Virus record (IMG/VR): IMGVR_UViG_3300025096_000153
Span: 1 to 22,087 of that record
Direction: 5' to 3' (one strand)
DNA: 22,087 bases
DNA from: a virus
The translations under genes and the position numbers were made by a program. Under the pieces are notes generated by a model. That model searched no databases, was not told the DNA's origin, and was given only the letters and a program-made list of their open reading frames with translations. Shown here piece after piece: positions 1 to 7,920 of this stretch; positions within the stretch are counted from its first letter, which is position 1, and each line of letters opens with the position of its first letter.

Positions 1-76
1 TAGATATGTATCCATACCCGAAATTAGCTATTGGGGGGATATCCAGTTTTAGTTCAGCAAACTTAAACCAAATAAT

Positions 77-340
77 ATGGAAATATTTATAGCATCGCTT
101 TTAGTTTTTTTTACCTTAAACTTTTTAGGAAAAAAACTTTTACAAATAATTAAAAAAAACGCAGAACCCAAAAGGCATCCTTATTTTTTAAAGGATGATA
201 TCGACTATACTTACACAACAAAAGGCAAAGATCAAGGAAAAAAAAAGAACTACACTTATCCCGATTTTGTAAAGGAACACTATAAATTCGAATTGAAAAC
301 CAATGGCACGAGGAAGAAAAAAACTACCGACAAAAATTAA
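77..340 (+). CDS. Small membrane-anchored hypothetical protein upstream of terminase
   Basis: Predicted 87-residue protein that I do not recognise. Residues 1-25 form a hydrophobic stretch (IFIASLLVFFTLNFLG) followed at once by lysines, as in a single membrane anchor with a cytoplasmic, strongly basic remainder. The rest is rich in K, Y and D. It starts at an ATG after an A-rich leader with no Shine-Dalgarno, as in most genes here. Its last 38 bases overlap the start of the small terminase in another frame. The overlap and lack of known relatives leave some doubt that it is real; its place directly before the packaging genes is typical for small unknown phage ORFs. Confidence 0.5.
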   Translation: MEIFIASLLVFFTLNFLGKKLLQIIKKNAEPKRHPYFLKDDIDYTYTTKGKDQGKKKNYTYPDFVKEHYKFELKTNGTRKKKTTDKN

Positions 341-779
341 AGAACTGCAAGGCACGCTTAAAACTGAACGCGTTTTAAAAAACGAAATGCAAGTTGCGCT
401 CGTAGAAAAAGTTCCGCCCCCGCCTAAGTGGCTAACTAAAATCGCGGCGCAAGAGTGGAAAAATGTTTGCTTTGAATTATATAATAAGCAAATGCTGCAT
501 AAAATTGATTTACGTTTCATAGAAGCTTATTGCAATGCGATGGCCTTACATATTGAAACGGAACAAATGCTGCGCAAAGAGGGACGAATACAAATTTTTA
601 AAAATGTAGATGGAACTATTAAGCACACGCAAAGCAACCCTTTTCAAAAAATTGCAAACGATGCACTGGACAAAGCTTTAAAGATAGCCACTCAGTTTGG
701 ACTTACGCCTAGCGCGCGCACAAATATAAGCCAGCCCACGATGATACAAAATAATAATGAATTCAACTTCTTTGAATAA
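303..779 (+). CDS. terS: Terminase small subunit, P27 family
   Basis: DNA-recognition subunit of the packaging motor, expected to bind the phage packaging site and hand DNA to the large terminase. The 158-residue length fits the P27 (Terminase_4) family. Two family hallmarks are visible: the basic N-terminus ARGRKKLPTKIKELQGT, and the C-terminal FGLTPSART near residue 135. Between them lies a mostly helical domain (roughly residues 40-125). The proline run PPPPKWL after the basic segment is also usual. The ATG at 303 follows an A-rich stretch. Its end overlaps the next gene by 23 bases, suggesting translational coupling with the large subunit. Confidence 0.9.
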   Translation: MARGRKKLPTKIKELQGTLKTERVLKNEMQVALVEKVPPPPKWLTKIAAQEWKNVCFELYNKQMLHKIDLRFIEAYCNAMALHIETEQMLRKEGRIQIFKNVDGTIKHTQSNPFQKIANDALDKALKIATQFGLTPSARTNISQPTMIQNNNEFNFFE

Positions 780-2334
780 AAAATTTTTTTATGATAATAA
801 AGCAGCGGATCGGGCGGTGGCTTTTATAGAAACCCATATCCGCCACTGCAAAGGCGATTTGACGGGGGAAAAATTTATACTTGAAAAGTGGCAAAAAGAT
901 GAAATAATAAAGCCAATATTTGGATGGAAATATAAAAAAACTGGCTTGCGTAAATACCGAACTTGCTATGTAGAAATTCCACGCAAGAACGGGAAAAGCA
1001 GCTTAGGCGCAGCGCTTGCTTTGTTTATGTTATTTGCCGATAGCGAACGCGGTGCGGAAATATTTAGTTGCGCAGCCGACAGAAATCAGGCCAGCATCAT
1101 TTTTAATATTGCCAAAACAATGGTAGAACTTTCGCCCGAATTATCGGCACGCGCCAAAGTTTATAGAAACAGCATAGTGAATCCAGCCAAAGGAAACACT
1201 TATAAAGTTTTAAGCGCGGATGCAAAATTACAGCACGGACATAACAGTCACGGAATTTTCTTTGATGAATTACACACGCAAAGCACCCGCGAACTATTTG
1301 ATGCAATGCAAACCAGCACGGGAGCGCGAAGCCAAAGCTTGATGTTTTGTATTACTACGGCTGGCGCAAGTAAAACCGATGGAAATATTTGCTGGGAGAC
1401 ACACGATTACGCTACCAAAGTAAAAGAAGGGATAATAAAAGACGACTCATTTTTGCCCGTTATTTATGCAGCTGATGAAGAAGATGATATTCAATTACTT
1501 AGCACTTGGAAAAAAGCAAATCCAAACTACAATATAAGTATAAAAAAAGAGTATTTTAAAAGGGAAAGCGCAAAGGCCGCTGAACTGGTTAGCTATGAAA
1601 ATACTTTTAAGCGTCTGCATCTGAATATCTGGACTACCAATATCACCAAATGGATAGCGGATAGTATCTGGTGCGAAAACGCCAGTAAAATAAACCTAAA
1701 AGATTTGGAGGGGCGCGAGTGCTGGGGCGGGTTAGATTTGGCTAGCACCCGCGATCTCAGTAGTTTGGTTTTACTATTCCCAATGGATAATGAGAAATAT
1801 ATTGCTTTGCCTTTTTTTTGGTTACCGCGTGAAACTATTTACAACCGCGTTATGAAGGATAAAGTTCTTTACAATAAGTGGGTAGATCAGGGATTCATTT
1901 TTGCAAGCGAGGGCGATGTGCAAGATTATGAATTTATCCGTAAGCAAATAAATGATCTAGGCGCAAAATACAACATAAAAAGCATCGCTTTTGACCGCTG
2001 GAATAGTTCGCAGTTAGTTGTAAATTTAGCAAATGATGGATGCACGCTTAGCCCATTCGGACAAGGTTTTGCAAGTATGAGCGCACCGACAAAAGAACTT
2101 GAAAAGATTATTTTAAAAAGAAATTTAAACCACTTAGAAAACCCCGTTCTGCGCTGGCAGTGTTCCAATGTAAGCTTACGCACGGATCCCGCTTTAAATA
2201 TAAAAATTGACAAAGCAAAGTCCAGCGAAAAAGTGGATGGGATGGTGGCCTTAGTAATGGCGCTGGGGGAATATTTAACAGACGAAACCGAAGGCGATAG
2301 CGTCTATGACGATCGCGGAATTTTAACTTTATGA
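757..2334 (+). CDS. terL: Terminase large subunit (ATPase and nuclease)
   Basis: Packaging motor that pumps DNA into the prohead and cuts concatemers. It has 525 residues, matching the Terminase_1 family. The N-terminal ATPase shows a Walker A variant PRKNGKSS (K80, S81) and a Walker B IFFDELH (D170, E171) followed by the ITTAG coupling motif near residue 200. The C-terminal RNase H-like nuclease has its acidic triad in GGLDLAS (D327), IAFDRWN (D413) and KVDGMVAL (D494). All key residues are present, so the enzyme looks functional. It overlaps the small subunit upstream and has an ATGA overlap with the next small gene. Confidence 0.96.
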   Translation: MNSTSLNKKFFYDNKAADRAVAFIETHIRHCKGDLTGEKFILEKWQKDEIIKPIFGWKYKKTGLRKYRTCYVEIPRKNGKSSLGAALALFMLFADSERGAEIFSCAADRNQASIIFNIAKTMVELSPELSARAKVYRNSIVNPAKGNTYKVLSADAKLQHGHNSHGIFFDELHTQSTRELFDAMQTSTGARSQSLMFCITTAGASKTDGNICWETHDYATKVKEGIIKDDSFLPVIYAADEEDDIQLLSTWKKANPNYNISIKKEYFKRESAKAAELVSYENTFKRLHLNIWTTNITKWIADSIWCENASKINLKDLEGRECWGGLDLASTRDLSSLVLLFPMDNEKYIALPFFWLPRETIYNRVMKDKVLYNKWVDQGFIFASEGDVQDYEFIRKQINDLGAKYNIKSIAFDRWNSSQLVVNLANDGCTLSPFGQGFASMSAPTKELEKIILKRNLNHLENPVLRWQCSNVSLRTDPALNIKIDKAKSSEKVDGMVALVMALGEYLTDETEGDSVYDDRGILTL

Positions 2335-2534
2335 AACAACTGCCTTTTGAAATACTAGCTTTGCTGTCGCCTAGTGGATTTAATGATAGATTCCACAAAC
2401 ATTGCAAAACAAGTAAAACTTATGTAGAAGCTTATGAAAAAACAGATACGGAATATGAACAAATTTTCGGGAAGCGAAAATATAGTTCGTATAATAGTTT
2501 CCGAGTTTGTATGAATAGGCGCTTAAAAATGTAA
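2331..2534 (+). CDS. Conserved small hypothetical protein between terminase and portal
   Basis: A 67-residue basic protein without a known function. It overlaps the terminase stop by four bases (ATGA), a strong sign of coupled translation. The segment YVEAYEKTDTEYEQIFGKRKY followed by SYNSFRV resembles short ORFs that I associate with the packaging region of Bacteroidota phages and prophages; that similarity is from memory, not a search. No membrane segment or metal-binding motif is visible. It could be a packaging accessory factor, but nothing in the sequence proves it. Confidence 0.7.
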   Translation: MKQLPFEILALLSPSGFNDRFHKHCKTSKTYVEAYEKTDTEYEQIFGKRKYSSYNSFRVCMNRRLKM

Positions 2535-2592
2535 CAATGTTACCGCTTAGGAATTAAGGAAATGCGTAAAATTGCAAAAATCCTTATTTTTT

Positions 2593-3873
2593 ATGGCCAT
2601 CTTAGATTATTTCCGCACCTTTTTCACACCAAATAAAACCACAGAAAAACGCGGCTTCCTAGACCAGATGAGCCGCTATGCAAGCGGAAGCGCTATTTCA
2701 GTAAGCACCGATTCGGCTATGTCTTTTGCGGCTGTTTTTGCAGCCATAAGAATTCTATCTGAAAGCGTAGCGCAGCTTCCTATCCAGCTTTGCGAACGCG
2801 ATGCGAACGGGGATAAAACTATCCGCAACGATCACCCGCTTTACAATTTAATCCACCGCAAGCCGAACGGCTATATGACGACTTATATTTTTATGCAAAA
2901 AATAATCACAGATCTTTGCACGAATGGAAATAGTTATGTTCAAATAGTAAGAAATAACACCGCGCAGCCGCTTGAATTATTACCCTTGCAAGCAGATCAA
3001 ATGAGCGTGAAACAAATAGATGGAAAATATTTTTATCAGTATAGTGGCGGCAATAGTGGGCAAACAATTTTTGAAGCTGATGACTTGCTGCATTTTAAAG
3101 GGCTTACAACTGATGGCTTGATAGGGTTAAGCCCGATTGACACTTGCGCCAATAGCATCGGCTGGGGATTAAGCTTGGAAAAATATGGGAACACTTATTT
3201 CCAGAATGGCGCAAAGGTGAGCGGGGTGCTGCAAACCGACCGCAGCTTATCCACAGAAGCAGTAGATAGATTACGCAATTCCTTCAACGCAAATTATAGC
3301 AACATCGGGGACAGCAATAAAACACTAATACTAGAAGAGGGATTAAAATTTTCGGGGATTAGCTTATCAAATGAAGCTAGCCAGTTTCTTGTTAGCCGCC
3401 AATTTAGTATTGAAGAAATCGCGCGGATCTTTAATTTGCCGCCCCACTTGCTGCGCGATTTAAGCAAATCAAGTTTTTCCAATATCCAAGAACAAAGCCG
3501 CGAGTTTGTGCAATATAGCTTGATGCCTTACTTAAAAATGATAGAAAGCGAAATAAACGGAAAGCTTTTTAAGCAAACCGAAATTGGAAAAATTTTCGTG
3601 GAATTCAATGTCAATGCGCTTTTACGCGGCAACCCAAAAGATAGGAGCGAATATTATAGAACGATGCTTAATATCGGCGCAATGTCAATAAATGAAATTC
3701 GCCAAAAAGAAAACCTTAACGCAATAGAAGAAGGAGATAATCTGTTTATGCAAATGAATATGACTACGCTTACAAATATAGTAGAAGGACAACCAGTTGA
3801 AGAAGCACCAGCACCGCCAGAAATAGACGCTGAACTTTTAGAAGAGGAAGAAATTACAAACGGAACAAATTAA
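2593..3873 (+). CDS. Portal protein, HK97 family
   Basis: Forms the dodecameric portal ring at one capsid vertex through which DNA enters and leaves. I start it at ATG 2593 (MAILDYFRTFFTP, 426 residues), which fits the family N-terminus of a short hydrophobic stretch followed by a linker; a TTG at 2572 in the same frame would add seven residues and is less likely. Family features include SAMSFAAVFAAIRILSESVA, the DHPLYNLIHRKPN segment and the GLSPI segment in the clip/wing region, ending in an acidic proline-rich tail (residues about 395-426) that is commonly variable. The gene is followed after two bases by the protease gene. Confidence 0.95.
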   Translation: MAILDYFRTFFTPNKTTEKRGFLDQMSRYASGSAISVSTDSAMSFAAVFAAIRILSESVAQLPIQLCERDANGDKTIRNDHPLYNLIHRKPNGYMTTYIFMQKIITDLCTNGNSYVQIVRNNTAQPLELLPLQADQMSVKQIDGKYFYQYSGGNSGQTIFEADDLLHFKGLTTDGLIGLSPIDTCANSIGWGLSLEKYGNTYFQNGAKVSGVLQTDRSLSTEAVDRLRNSFNANYSNIGDSNKTLILEEGLKFSGISLSNEASQFLVSRQFSIEEIARIFNLPPHLLRDLSKSSFSNIQEQSREFVQYSLMPYLKMIESEINGKLFKQTEIGKIFVEFNVNALLRGNPKDRSEYYRTMLNIGAMSINEIRQKENLNAIEEGDNLFMQMNMTTLTNIVEGQPVEEAPAPPEIDAELLEEEEITNGTN

Positions 3874-3875
3874 AA

Positions 3876-4844
3876 ATGCCGATACCTAAGCCAAACGAAA
3901 ACGAAAACGAACAAGAATTTATGGATAGGTGTATGTCCGATGATACAATGCAAGAATACGAAAACGACGAACGGCTGGCAATATGTAAAACACAAATTGA
4001 AAATAAAAATTTAGAAAATATGGACAATGAAAAAAGACACGTCAAGGAAATAATAGAAGATTCTGAAACTATTACAATAGTGTATGAAAAAGACGAAAAA
4101 TTCGAGGGGATAAAAATAAAGGAAGATGATACACCAAACGAAGGCGACGAGGAAGTAGTGGGTGCGGAAGATGAAACCGAAGAAGAAGAATATAACAGCT
4201 TAAACACTACCGAAATCAAATCAGTTTGGGATAAGAATATTACAACTGAAAAGCGCTTTTATAATGTAGATACACGCATCAGCAAACGCAATGGAAAACA
4301 AGTAATAGAAGGACACGCGGCTATTTACGACAGCCCTAGCGAAGATCTTGGTGGATTCACAGAACGAATTCAACAAGGAGCTTTTGATAATGTTTTGGAA
4401 AATGATGTGCGGGCTTATTTTAATCACGATCCAAATTTTATTCTTGGCCGCACAACCAGCGGCACGCTACGCATAAGCACTGATGACACGGGATTAAAAT
4501 ACGAGTTTGATGTGCCTGATACAACTGCGGGGCGTGATTTGGTAGTTAGTATGCAGCGCGGGGATATAACGCAAAGCTCGTTCGCTTTCACCGTGGAAGA
4601 AGATTCTTGGGAACAAGTTGAGGGAAAAGATATACGAACAATAAATAAGGTAAAAAGATTATACGATGTGAGCCCAGTTTCCATCCCCGCTTATCCCAAT
4701 GCAAATGATTTGGCACTGGCGCAGCGTAGTAAAATGATTTACAACGACAAGCAAAAAATGCAAGCAGAAAGTAATTATGAAATGAAAACAAGTTTAGATA
4801 AATTAAAATTGAAAATTAACATATTAAAAAGAAAAAGAAAATGA
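3876..4844 (+). CDS. Prohead protease, HK97 family, with acidic N-terminal extension
   Basis: Serine protease that trims scaffold and capsid domains during head maturation. The catalytic domain is roughly residues 125-290. The likely catalytic histidine is H184 in YFNHDP and the nucleophile is S234/S235 in TQSSFAF, followed by YDVSPVSIPAYP, the usual end of the fold. The first 120 residues are an extension: MPIPKPNENENEQEF then RCM and LAIC, a short Cys-containing motif seen in many phage head proteins, then a very acidic linker (EDETEEEEY). The extension may act as a scaffold or pro-region; that is inference. It overlaps the capsid gene by four bases. Confidence 0.92.
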   Translation: MPIPKPNENENEQEFMDRCMSDDTMQEYENDERLAICKTQIENKNLENMDNEKRHVKEIIEDSETITIVYEKDEKFEGIKIKEDDTPNEGDEEVVGAEDETEEEEYNSLNTTEIKSVWDKNITTEKRFYNVDTRISKRNGKQVIEGHAAIYDSPSEDLGGFTERIQQGAFDNVLENDVRAYFNHDPNFILGRTTSGTLRISTDDTGLKYEFDVPDTTAGRDLVVSMQRGDITQSSFAFTVEEDSWEQVEGKDIRTINKVKRLYDVSPVSIPAYPNANDLALAQRSKMIYNDKQKMQAESNYEMKTSLDKLKLKINILKRKRK

Positions 4845-6073
4845 AAAAAAGTATAGAACTTAAAGAGCAGCGCTCTGAGGTTATTTCTAAGCTTGAAGCT
4901 ATTAGCAATACCGCTGATGCTGCAAAGGAAGAACTAACAAATGAGCAAAGTGCTGAGGTGGAAACGCTTTTAGAAAGAGCCGATTCGCTAGAAACACAAA
5001 TTACAAAAGCTGAAAAGCTGGAAAAAACACTAAGGGAGTCGGCTTTGATCTCTGGCGTGGCTGTTGAGCCAAAAGCGGATAAAGATTTAGAAAAATTCAC
5101 TTTTCAAGCTGCAATGCGTGCGGCTTATACGGGTAAAGTTGAAGGGATTATTAAAGAAATGGATCAAGAAGCAAGAAGAAACGCTCATTACACGGGACAA
5201 ACTTTTAGAGGGATAGGGGTTCCAGCGTCAATCTTAACTGAGAAAAGAACAGCCGCAGAAACCGCAGCTGTCAATTCAACGCAAACAATGTCTTTCACTG
5301 ACCAATTACAGAGCAATCTAGTTTTAGTAAGTGCGGGAGCTAATTTCTACGGGGGTGTAGAAAATATGAAATTCCCAGTTATTAGCGGCGTGAATTCAAC
5401 TTGGATGCCAGAAAGTGGCGGAACGGCGGGAACACCAACGGGAACAGCAAGCTCGGTAACGCTTTCACCAAAGAAAGTGATTTCCGTAGTAAATGTTTCA
5501 AATGAAGCTCTAACGCAAAACGCTGGGCTAGAAGCAGCTCTTCAAAGAAATATGGCGGCAAATCTTGCAGCAACTTTAGAAATTGCGTTACTTGATACGT
5601 CTGATGTAAGTAACGCGCCAGCTTCAATTTTTGCTGATGCTAGTGCGGGTTCTACGGGCGCGGTGTTTAGCGGGGCGACCGCCTTAACTTTGGAAGAGGA
5701 CTACTTAGGTAATGACGGAACTTATGAGGGTGCAAGGATGGCTTACTTAATGGATGCTGATGCTTATGCAGCTATTAAAGTAGCTCAAATGGTGAGTAAT
5801 GTTTCTGCTGCTTGGGATAATAGAGATAAAACGGTGAACGGGTTTTACGGATTTGTTTCTAGTAATGTTGCGAGCAGTGGCACGGCTGATAAAGATCACG
5901 TCTTATTTGGAGATTTCTCGAAATGTCACATAGCGCAGTTTGGCGGGATCGATCTCTTATACGATCCTTACACGAACGGAGCAACTGGAGAGCCAAGAAT
6001 GATAGTGACTTCGCTAGTTGATGGGGATGCAGTGCAAAATGCAACTGCCTTTTCAAGCTTAGTGGAAGCATAA
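4841..6073 (+). CDS. Major capsid protein, HK97 fold
   Basis: Shell protein of the head, 410 residues, as expected for the Phage_capsid (HK97) family. Residues 1-80 are a charged heptad-rich coiled coil (SIELKEQRSEVISKLEAIS), the usual delta/scaffold domain removed by the upstream protease. The mature body begins near FTFQAAMRAAYTG, with the E-loop and A-domain features WMPESGGTAGTP, PKKVISVVNVSNEAL and a C-terminal HVLFGDFSKCHIAQFGG. The 4-base overlap with the protease couples their translation. A long hairpin and a 262-base gap follow, unusual in this packed region and probably related to the need for high capsid output. Confidence 0.95.
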   Translation: MKKSIELKEQRSEVISKLEAISNTADAAKEELTNEQSAEVETLLERADSLETQITKAEKLEKTLRESALISGVAVEPKADKDLEKFTFQAAMRAAYTGKVEGIIKEMDQEARRNAHYTGQTFRGIGVPASILTEKRTAAETAAVNSTQTMSFTDQLQSNLVLVSAGANFYGGVENMKFPVISGVNSTWMPESGGTAGTPTGTASSVTLSPKKVISVVNVSNEALTQNAGLEAALQRNMAANLAATLEIALLDTSDVSNAPASIFADASAGSTGAVFSGATALTLEEDYLGNDGTYEGARMAYLMDADAYAAIKVAQMVSNVSAAWDNRDKTVNGFYGFVSSNVASSGTADKDHVLFGDFSKCHIAQFGGIDLLYDPYTNGATGEPRMIVTSLVDGDAVQNATAFSSLVEA

Positions 6074-6087
6074 TAGTTGTAAATTTT

Positions 6088-6145
6088 TGCTTTGTTTTTG
6101 GGCGTTTTTGGCGTAATTTTACGCCTTAAACACCCGAAACAAGCA
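6088..6145 (+). terminator. Long imperfect hairpin directly after the major capsid gene
   Basis: The core arms 6100-6116 and 6119-6135 pair along their length with one C/A and two T/T mismatches (GGGCGTTT against AAACACCC; GGCGTAA against TTACGCC). With two bulged T residues the pairing extends outward to 6088-6099 against 6136-6145. No run of T follows on the + strand, so this is not a textbook rho-independent terminator. It may be a partial terminator, a stability element at the capsid mRNA 3' end, or an RNA processing site. Confidence 0.55.
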
Positions 6146-6155
6146 GAAAGCTTAT

Positions 6156-6296
6156 ATGGCGCTGAGCGCTATTTTAAAGCGATTTAAGCCACTTAGAGCT
6201 TCGGCTGCTGCTAGTATATGTAAAACAAAAGATGTGCGTTTTACTAGGTTAAAAGCAAAAAGTAAAAAAAATATTATGTTAAATAGATCTACTTAA
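6156..6296 (+). CDS. Possible short basic protein in the capsid-connector gap
   Basis: An ATG-started frame of 46 codons ending at TAA 6294-6296 inside the repeat cluster. The product starts MALSAILKRFKPLRASAAAS and is rich in K and R, with a strongly positive charge and only one acidic residue. I do not recognise it. It lies in a gap that is otherwise long for this genome, uses the same GCG/CGA-type codons as neighbours, and starts 10 bases after the hairpin. A frame of this length can arise by chance, and its end overlaps an inverted repeat that looks regulatory, so it is a candidate only. Confidence 0.3.
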   Translation: MALSAILKRFKPLRASAAASICKTKDVRFTRLKAKSKKNIMLNRST

Positions 6297-6322
6297 CATA
6301 ATAAAATATTATGTTAAATAGA
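6268..6322 (+). repeat. Repeat cluster AATATTATGTTAAATAG, two direct copies with an inverted copy between
   Basis: A 20-base unit at 6268-6287 recurs exactly at 6303-6322. Between them the complement of its core (TTAACATAATA, 6293-6303) pairs with 6272-6282 as an 11-base inverted repeat around a TAGATCTA centre. The three GTTAA/TTAAC half-sites alternate in orientation and end about 13 bases before the connector gene ATG at 6336. This looks like an operator or a switching hairpin in which either outer copy can pair with the middle one. Confidence 0.6.
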
Positions 6323-6335
6323 AAAACCCTAAAAA

Positions 6336-6980
6336 ATGGCCAGAAGTGCAGTAATAACAACACCGAATAACAACGCCTTGAACACGCTGGCGGAATGCAA
6401 AGCGCACCTAAGAATTGAAGTGGATGACGATGATACTTACATCACTTCTTTGTCAATGGCCGCCAAGCAAGCGATCGAAAGTTATTGTAATATTATAATC
6501 TTGGATTCGGAAGTGAAACAATATGGCGACACTTGGGAAGATATTTATCAGCTGTATTTTAGTTCTGTCAAAAACCTTTTAAAAAACCAATCTGCGCCAA
6601 AGCCGTGGATTGAAGTGGATCATATAAAATACTATGACACTGCGGGATCTTTACAAACTTGGGCTTCTACGGAATACATTGTAGATGACACTTCTATGCC
6701 CGCAAGAATAGGGCTTGATCCCGATGGAGATGGATATCCAAATTTAGAATGTAGAATGAACGCTATTGTAGTGACTTACAATGTTGGAATAGAATTTGCC
6801 GACATTGCAAAAATTCCAGACGCTTTAAAACAAGCGGGGTTAATTTTAGTCGGGCAATGGTATGAAAACCGACAAGAAGCAGTCGTAGGGCGTTCGGTAG
6901 GGGTGATACCCTTAACTGCGCGCTATTTGATGGATCCGTATAGAATACAAACTTTTGGACTTCCAACTAAGGTATTATGA
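6336..6980 (+). CDS. Head-tail connector (gp6-like, DNA packaging family)
   Basis: A ring protein that binds under the portal and joins the head to the neck. It has 214 residues. The N-terminal helical part LNTLAECKAHLRIEVDDDDTYITSLS and AAKQAIESYC is the hallmark of the gp6-like connector family. The middle holds a beta-rich insertion (IEVDHIKYYDTAGSLQ) and the C-terminus the IPDALKQAGLILVGQWYENR helix typical of these proteins. It starts after the repeat cluster and opens the neck gene set: connector, head closure, gp10, tail terminator. Its stop overlaps the next start by four bases. Confidence 0.88.
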   Translation: MARSAVITTPNNNALNTLAECKAHLRIEVDDDDTYITSLSMAAKQAIESYCNIIILDSEVKQYGDTWEDIYQLYFSSVKNLLKNQSAPKPWIEVDHIKYYDTAGSLQTWASTEYIVDDTSMPARIGLDPDGDGYPNLECRMNAIVVTYNVGIEFADIAKIPDALKQAGLILVGQWYENRQEAVVGRSVGVIPLTARYLMDPYRIQTFGLPTKVL

Positions 6981-7378
6981 TCACAATAGGGCAATTAGAT
7001 AGAAAATTTCAGCTTCAATTAAAAAATATAAGCCGTGATGCTATTGGCGGAAATAGTGTAACGTGGGTTGATGCTTTCGATACCCCAGCGTCTACGCTGC
7101 TTTCTTGTTTTATTGAATTTAAAAGCGGAAAAGAAACTGATGATAATGAGCGCCTAAATGAAAAAGAAGTAGTGATATTTTATGTTAGAAATATCGGTAG
7201 TGTTATAAAAAAGATCAACGCTTATGATTATCGATTAGCATATCCCGTCACGGCTGGCGCAGTAATAACAAACACAACGGAATTCTATTATGTTACAGCG
7301 GTGCAAGAATATGAAGGAAGAAATAGATTTTTAAAAATACTAACAGAAAAACGAACTAGCGAACTAACAAGATTATGA
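6977..7378 (+). CDS. Head closure / head-tail joining protein
   Basis: Neck protein that seals the connector after packaging, of the Phage_H_T_join (SPP1 gp16 / HK97 gp7-like) type. It has 133 residues, usual for the family. The N-terminal MITIGQLDRKFQLQLKN followed by GGNSVTWVDAFDTPA is the typical strand-turn pattern, and the C-terminal TEFYYVTAVQEYEGRNRFLKI matches the final strands. It is coupled by four-base overlaps to both neighbours, in the standard neck gene order. Confidence 0.88.
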   Translation: MITIGQLDRKFQLQLKNISRDAIGGNSVTWVDAFDTPASTLLSCFIEFKSGKETDDNERLNEKEVVIFYVRNIGSVIKKINAYDYRLAYPVTAGAVITNTTEFYYVTAVQEYEGRNRFLKILTEKRTSELTRL

Positions 7379-7920
7379 TCAGAGTAGATATGTTAGGAGA
7401 TAGAGAAACCCGTGCAGCTTTTTTAAGAATAGCCAAAGAATTAGGCAATGATAAAGCTATGCTGTCAAAAGTAATTCGCCCAGCTGCGCGCCCACTTGTA
7501 AAAGCGATGCGAGAACTTACGCCAGCTTTAAAAGGGGGCAAAGATTTTAAAGTTTATAGAACACCGAAAAAAAATAAAAAACAGAAAGCACCCAAAGGAA
7601 TGGGAAAAATAGTTTATAATATTAAAAGCGGAACCCTAAAAGAATCTATCGGAATATTTACTACGAAAAGCAGTAGGAATATGCCCGCGCTTTATGTAGG
7701 ACCGCGCTATAAATTTGGTAAATGGAAAGACGCAGAAACGGGCGGCTGGTTCTGGCCTTTTGTTCAGTTTGGAACGGACTTTGTGAAAGCCAATACTTTT
7801 GTTCTGAAAGCCGCAATGGCTACGCGCAGCAATGTTTTAGGAATAGCGAAAACCCTAGCGAAAAAAAGAGTTGTTGAAGTAGTAAGTAAAAAAGGAAGAA
7901 AAGGAATTAAATTAGTATGA
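7375..7920 (+). CDS. HK97 gp10-like neck/tail protein
   Basis: Protein of the HK97 gp10 family, found between head closure and tail terminator genes and thought to act at the head-tail interface. It has 181 residues and is very basic. Family pattern visible: RPAARPLVKAMRELTP, then GTLKESIGIF, VGPRYKFG and PFVQFGTDFVKANTFVLKA. The lysine-rich stretch TPKKNKKQKAPKG (about residues 62-75) is likely a flexible loop. Four-base overlaps on both sides support co-translation with the other neck genes. Confidence 0.87.
   Translation: MIRVDMLGDRETRAAFLRIAKELGNDKAMLSKVIRPAARPLVKAMRELTPALKGGKDFKVYRTPKKNKKQKAPKGMGKIVYNIKSGTLKESIGIFTTKSSRNMPALYVGPRYKFGKWKDAETGGWFWPFVQFGTDFVKANTFVLKAAMATRSNVLGIAKTLAKKRVVEVVSKKGRKGIKLV

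Noticed and set aside
1-52. Open frame from the window edge (ending ...YWGDIQF, stop TAG at 50-52) as the end of an upstream gene.
   Set aside because: Only 16 codons are visible and a second frame is open just as far, so a gene end cannot be supported.
2572-2592. TTG start adding MQKSLFF to the portal protein.
   Set aside because: ATG at 2593 gives the usual HK97 portal N-terminus, and TTG starts are rare in this set of genes.
6074-6335. CRISPR array or tRNA in the structured gap.
   Set aside because: Only two direct copies and one inverted copy of the repeat exist, with no regular spacers, and no cloverleaf could be drawn.
7560-7600. Lysine-rich stretch in the gp10-like gene as a nuclear-type signal or a fused toxin.
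   Set aside because: Basic loops are normal in gp10-like neck proteins, and the family pattern continues on both sides.
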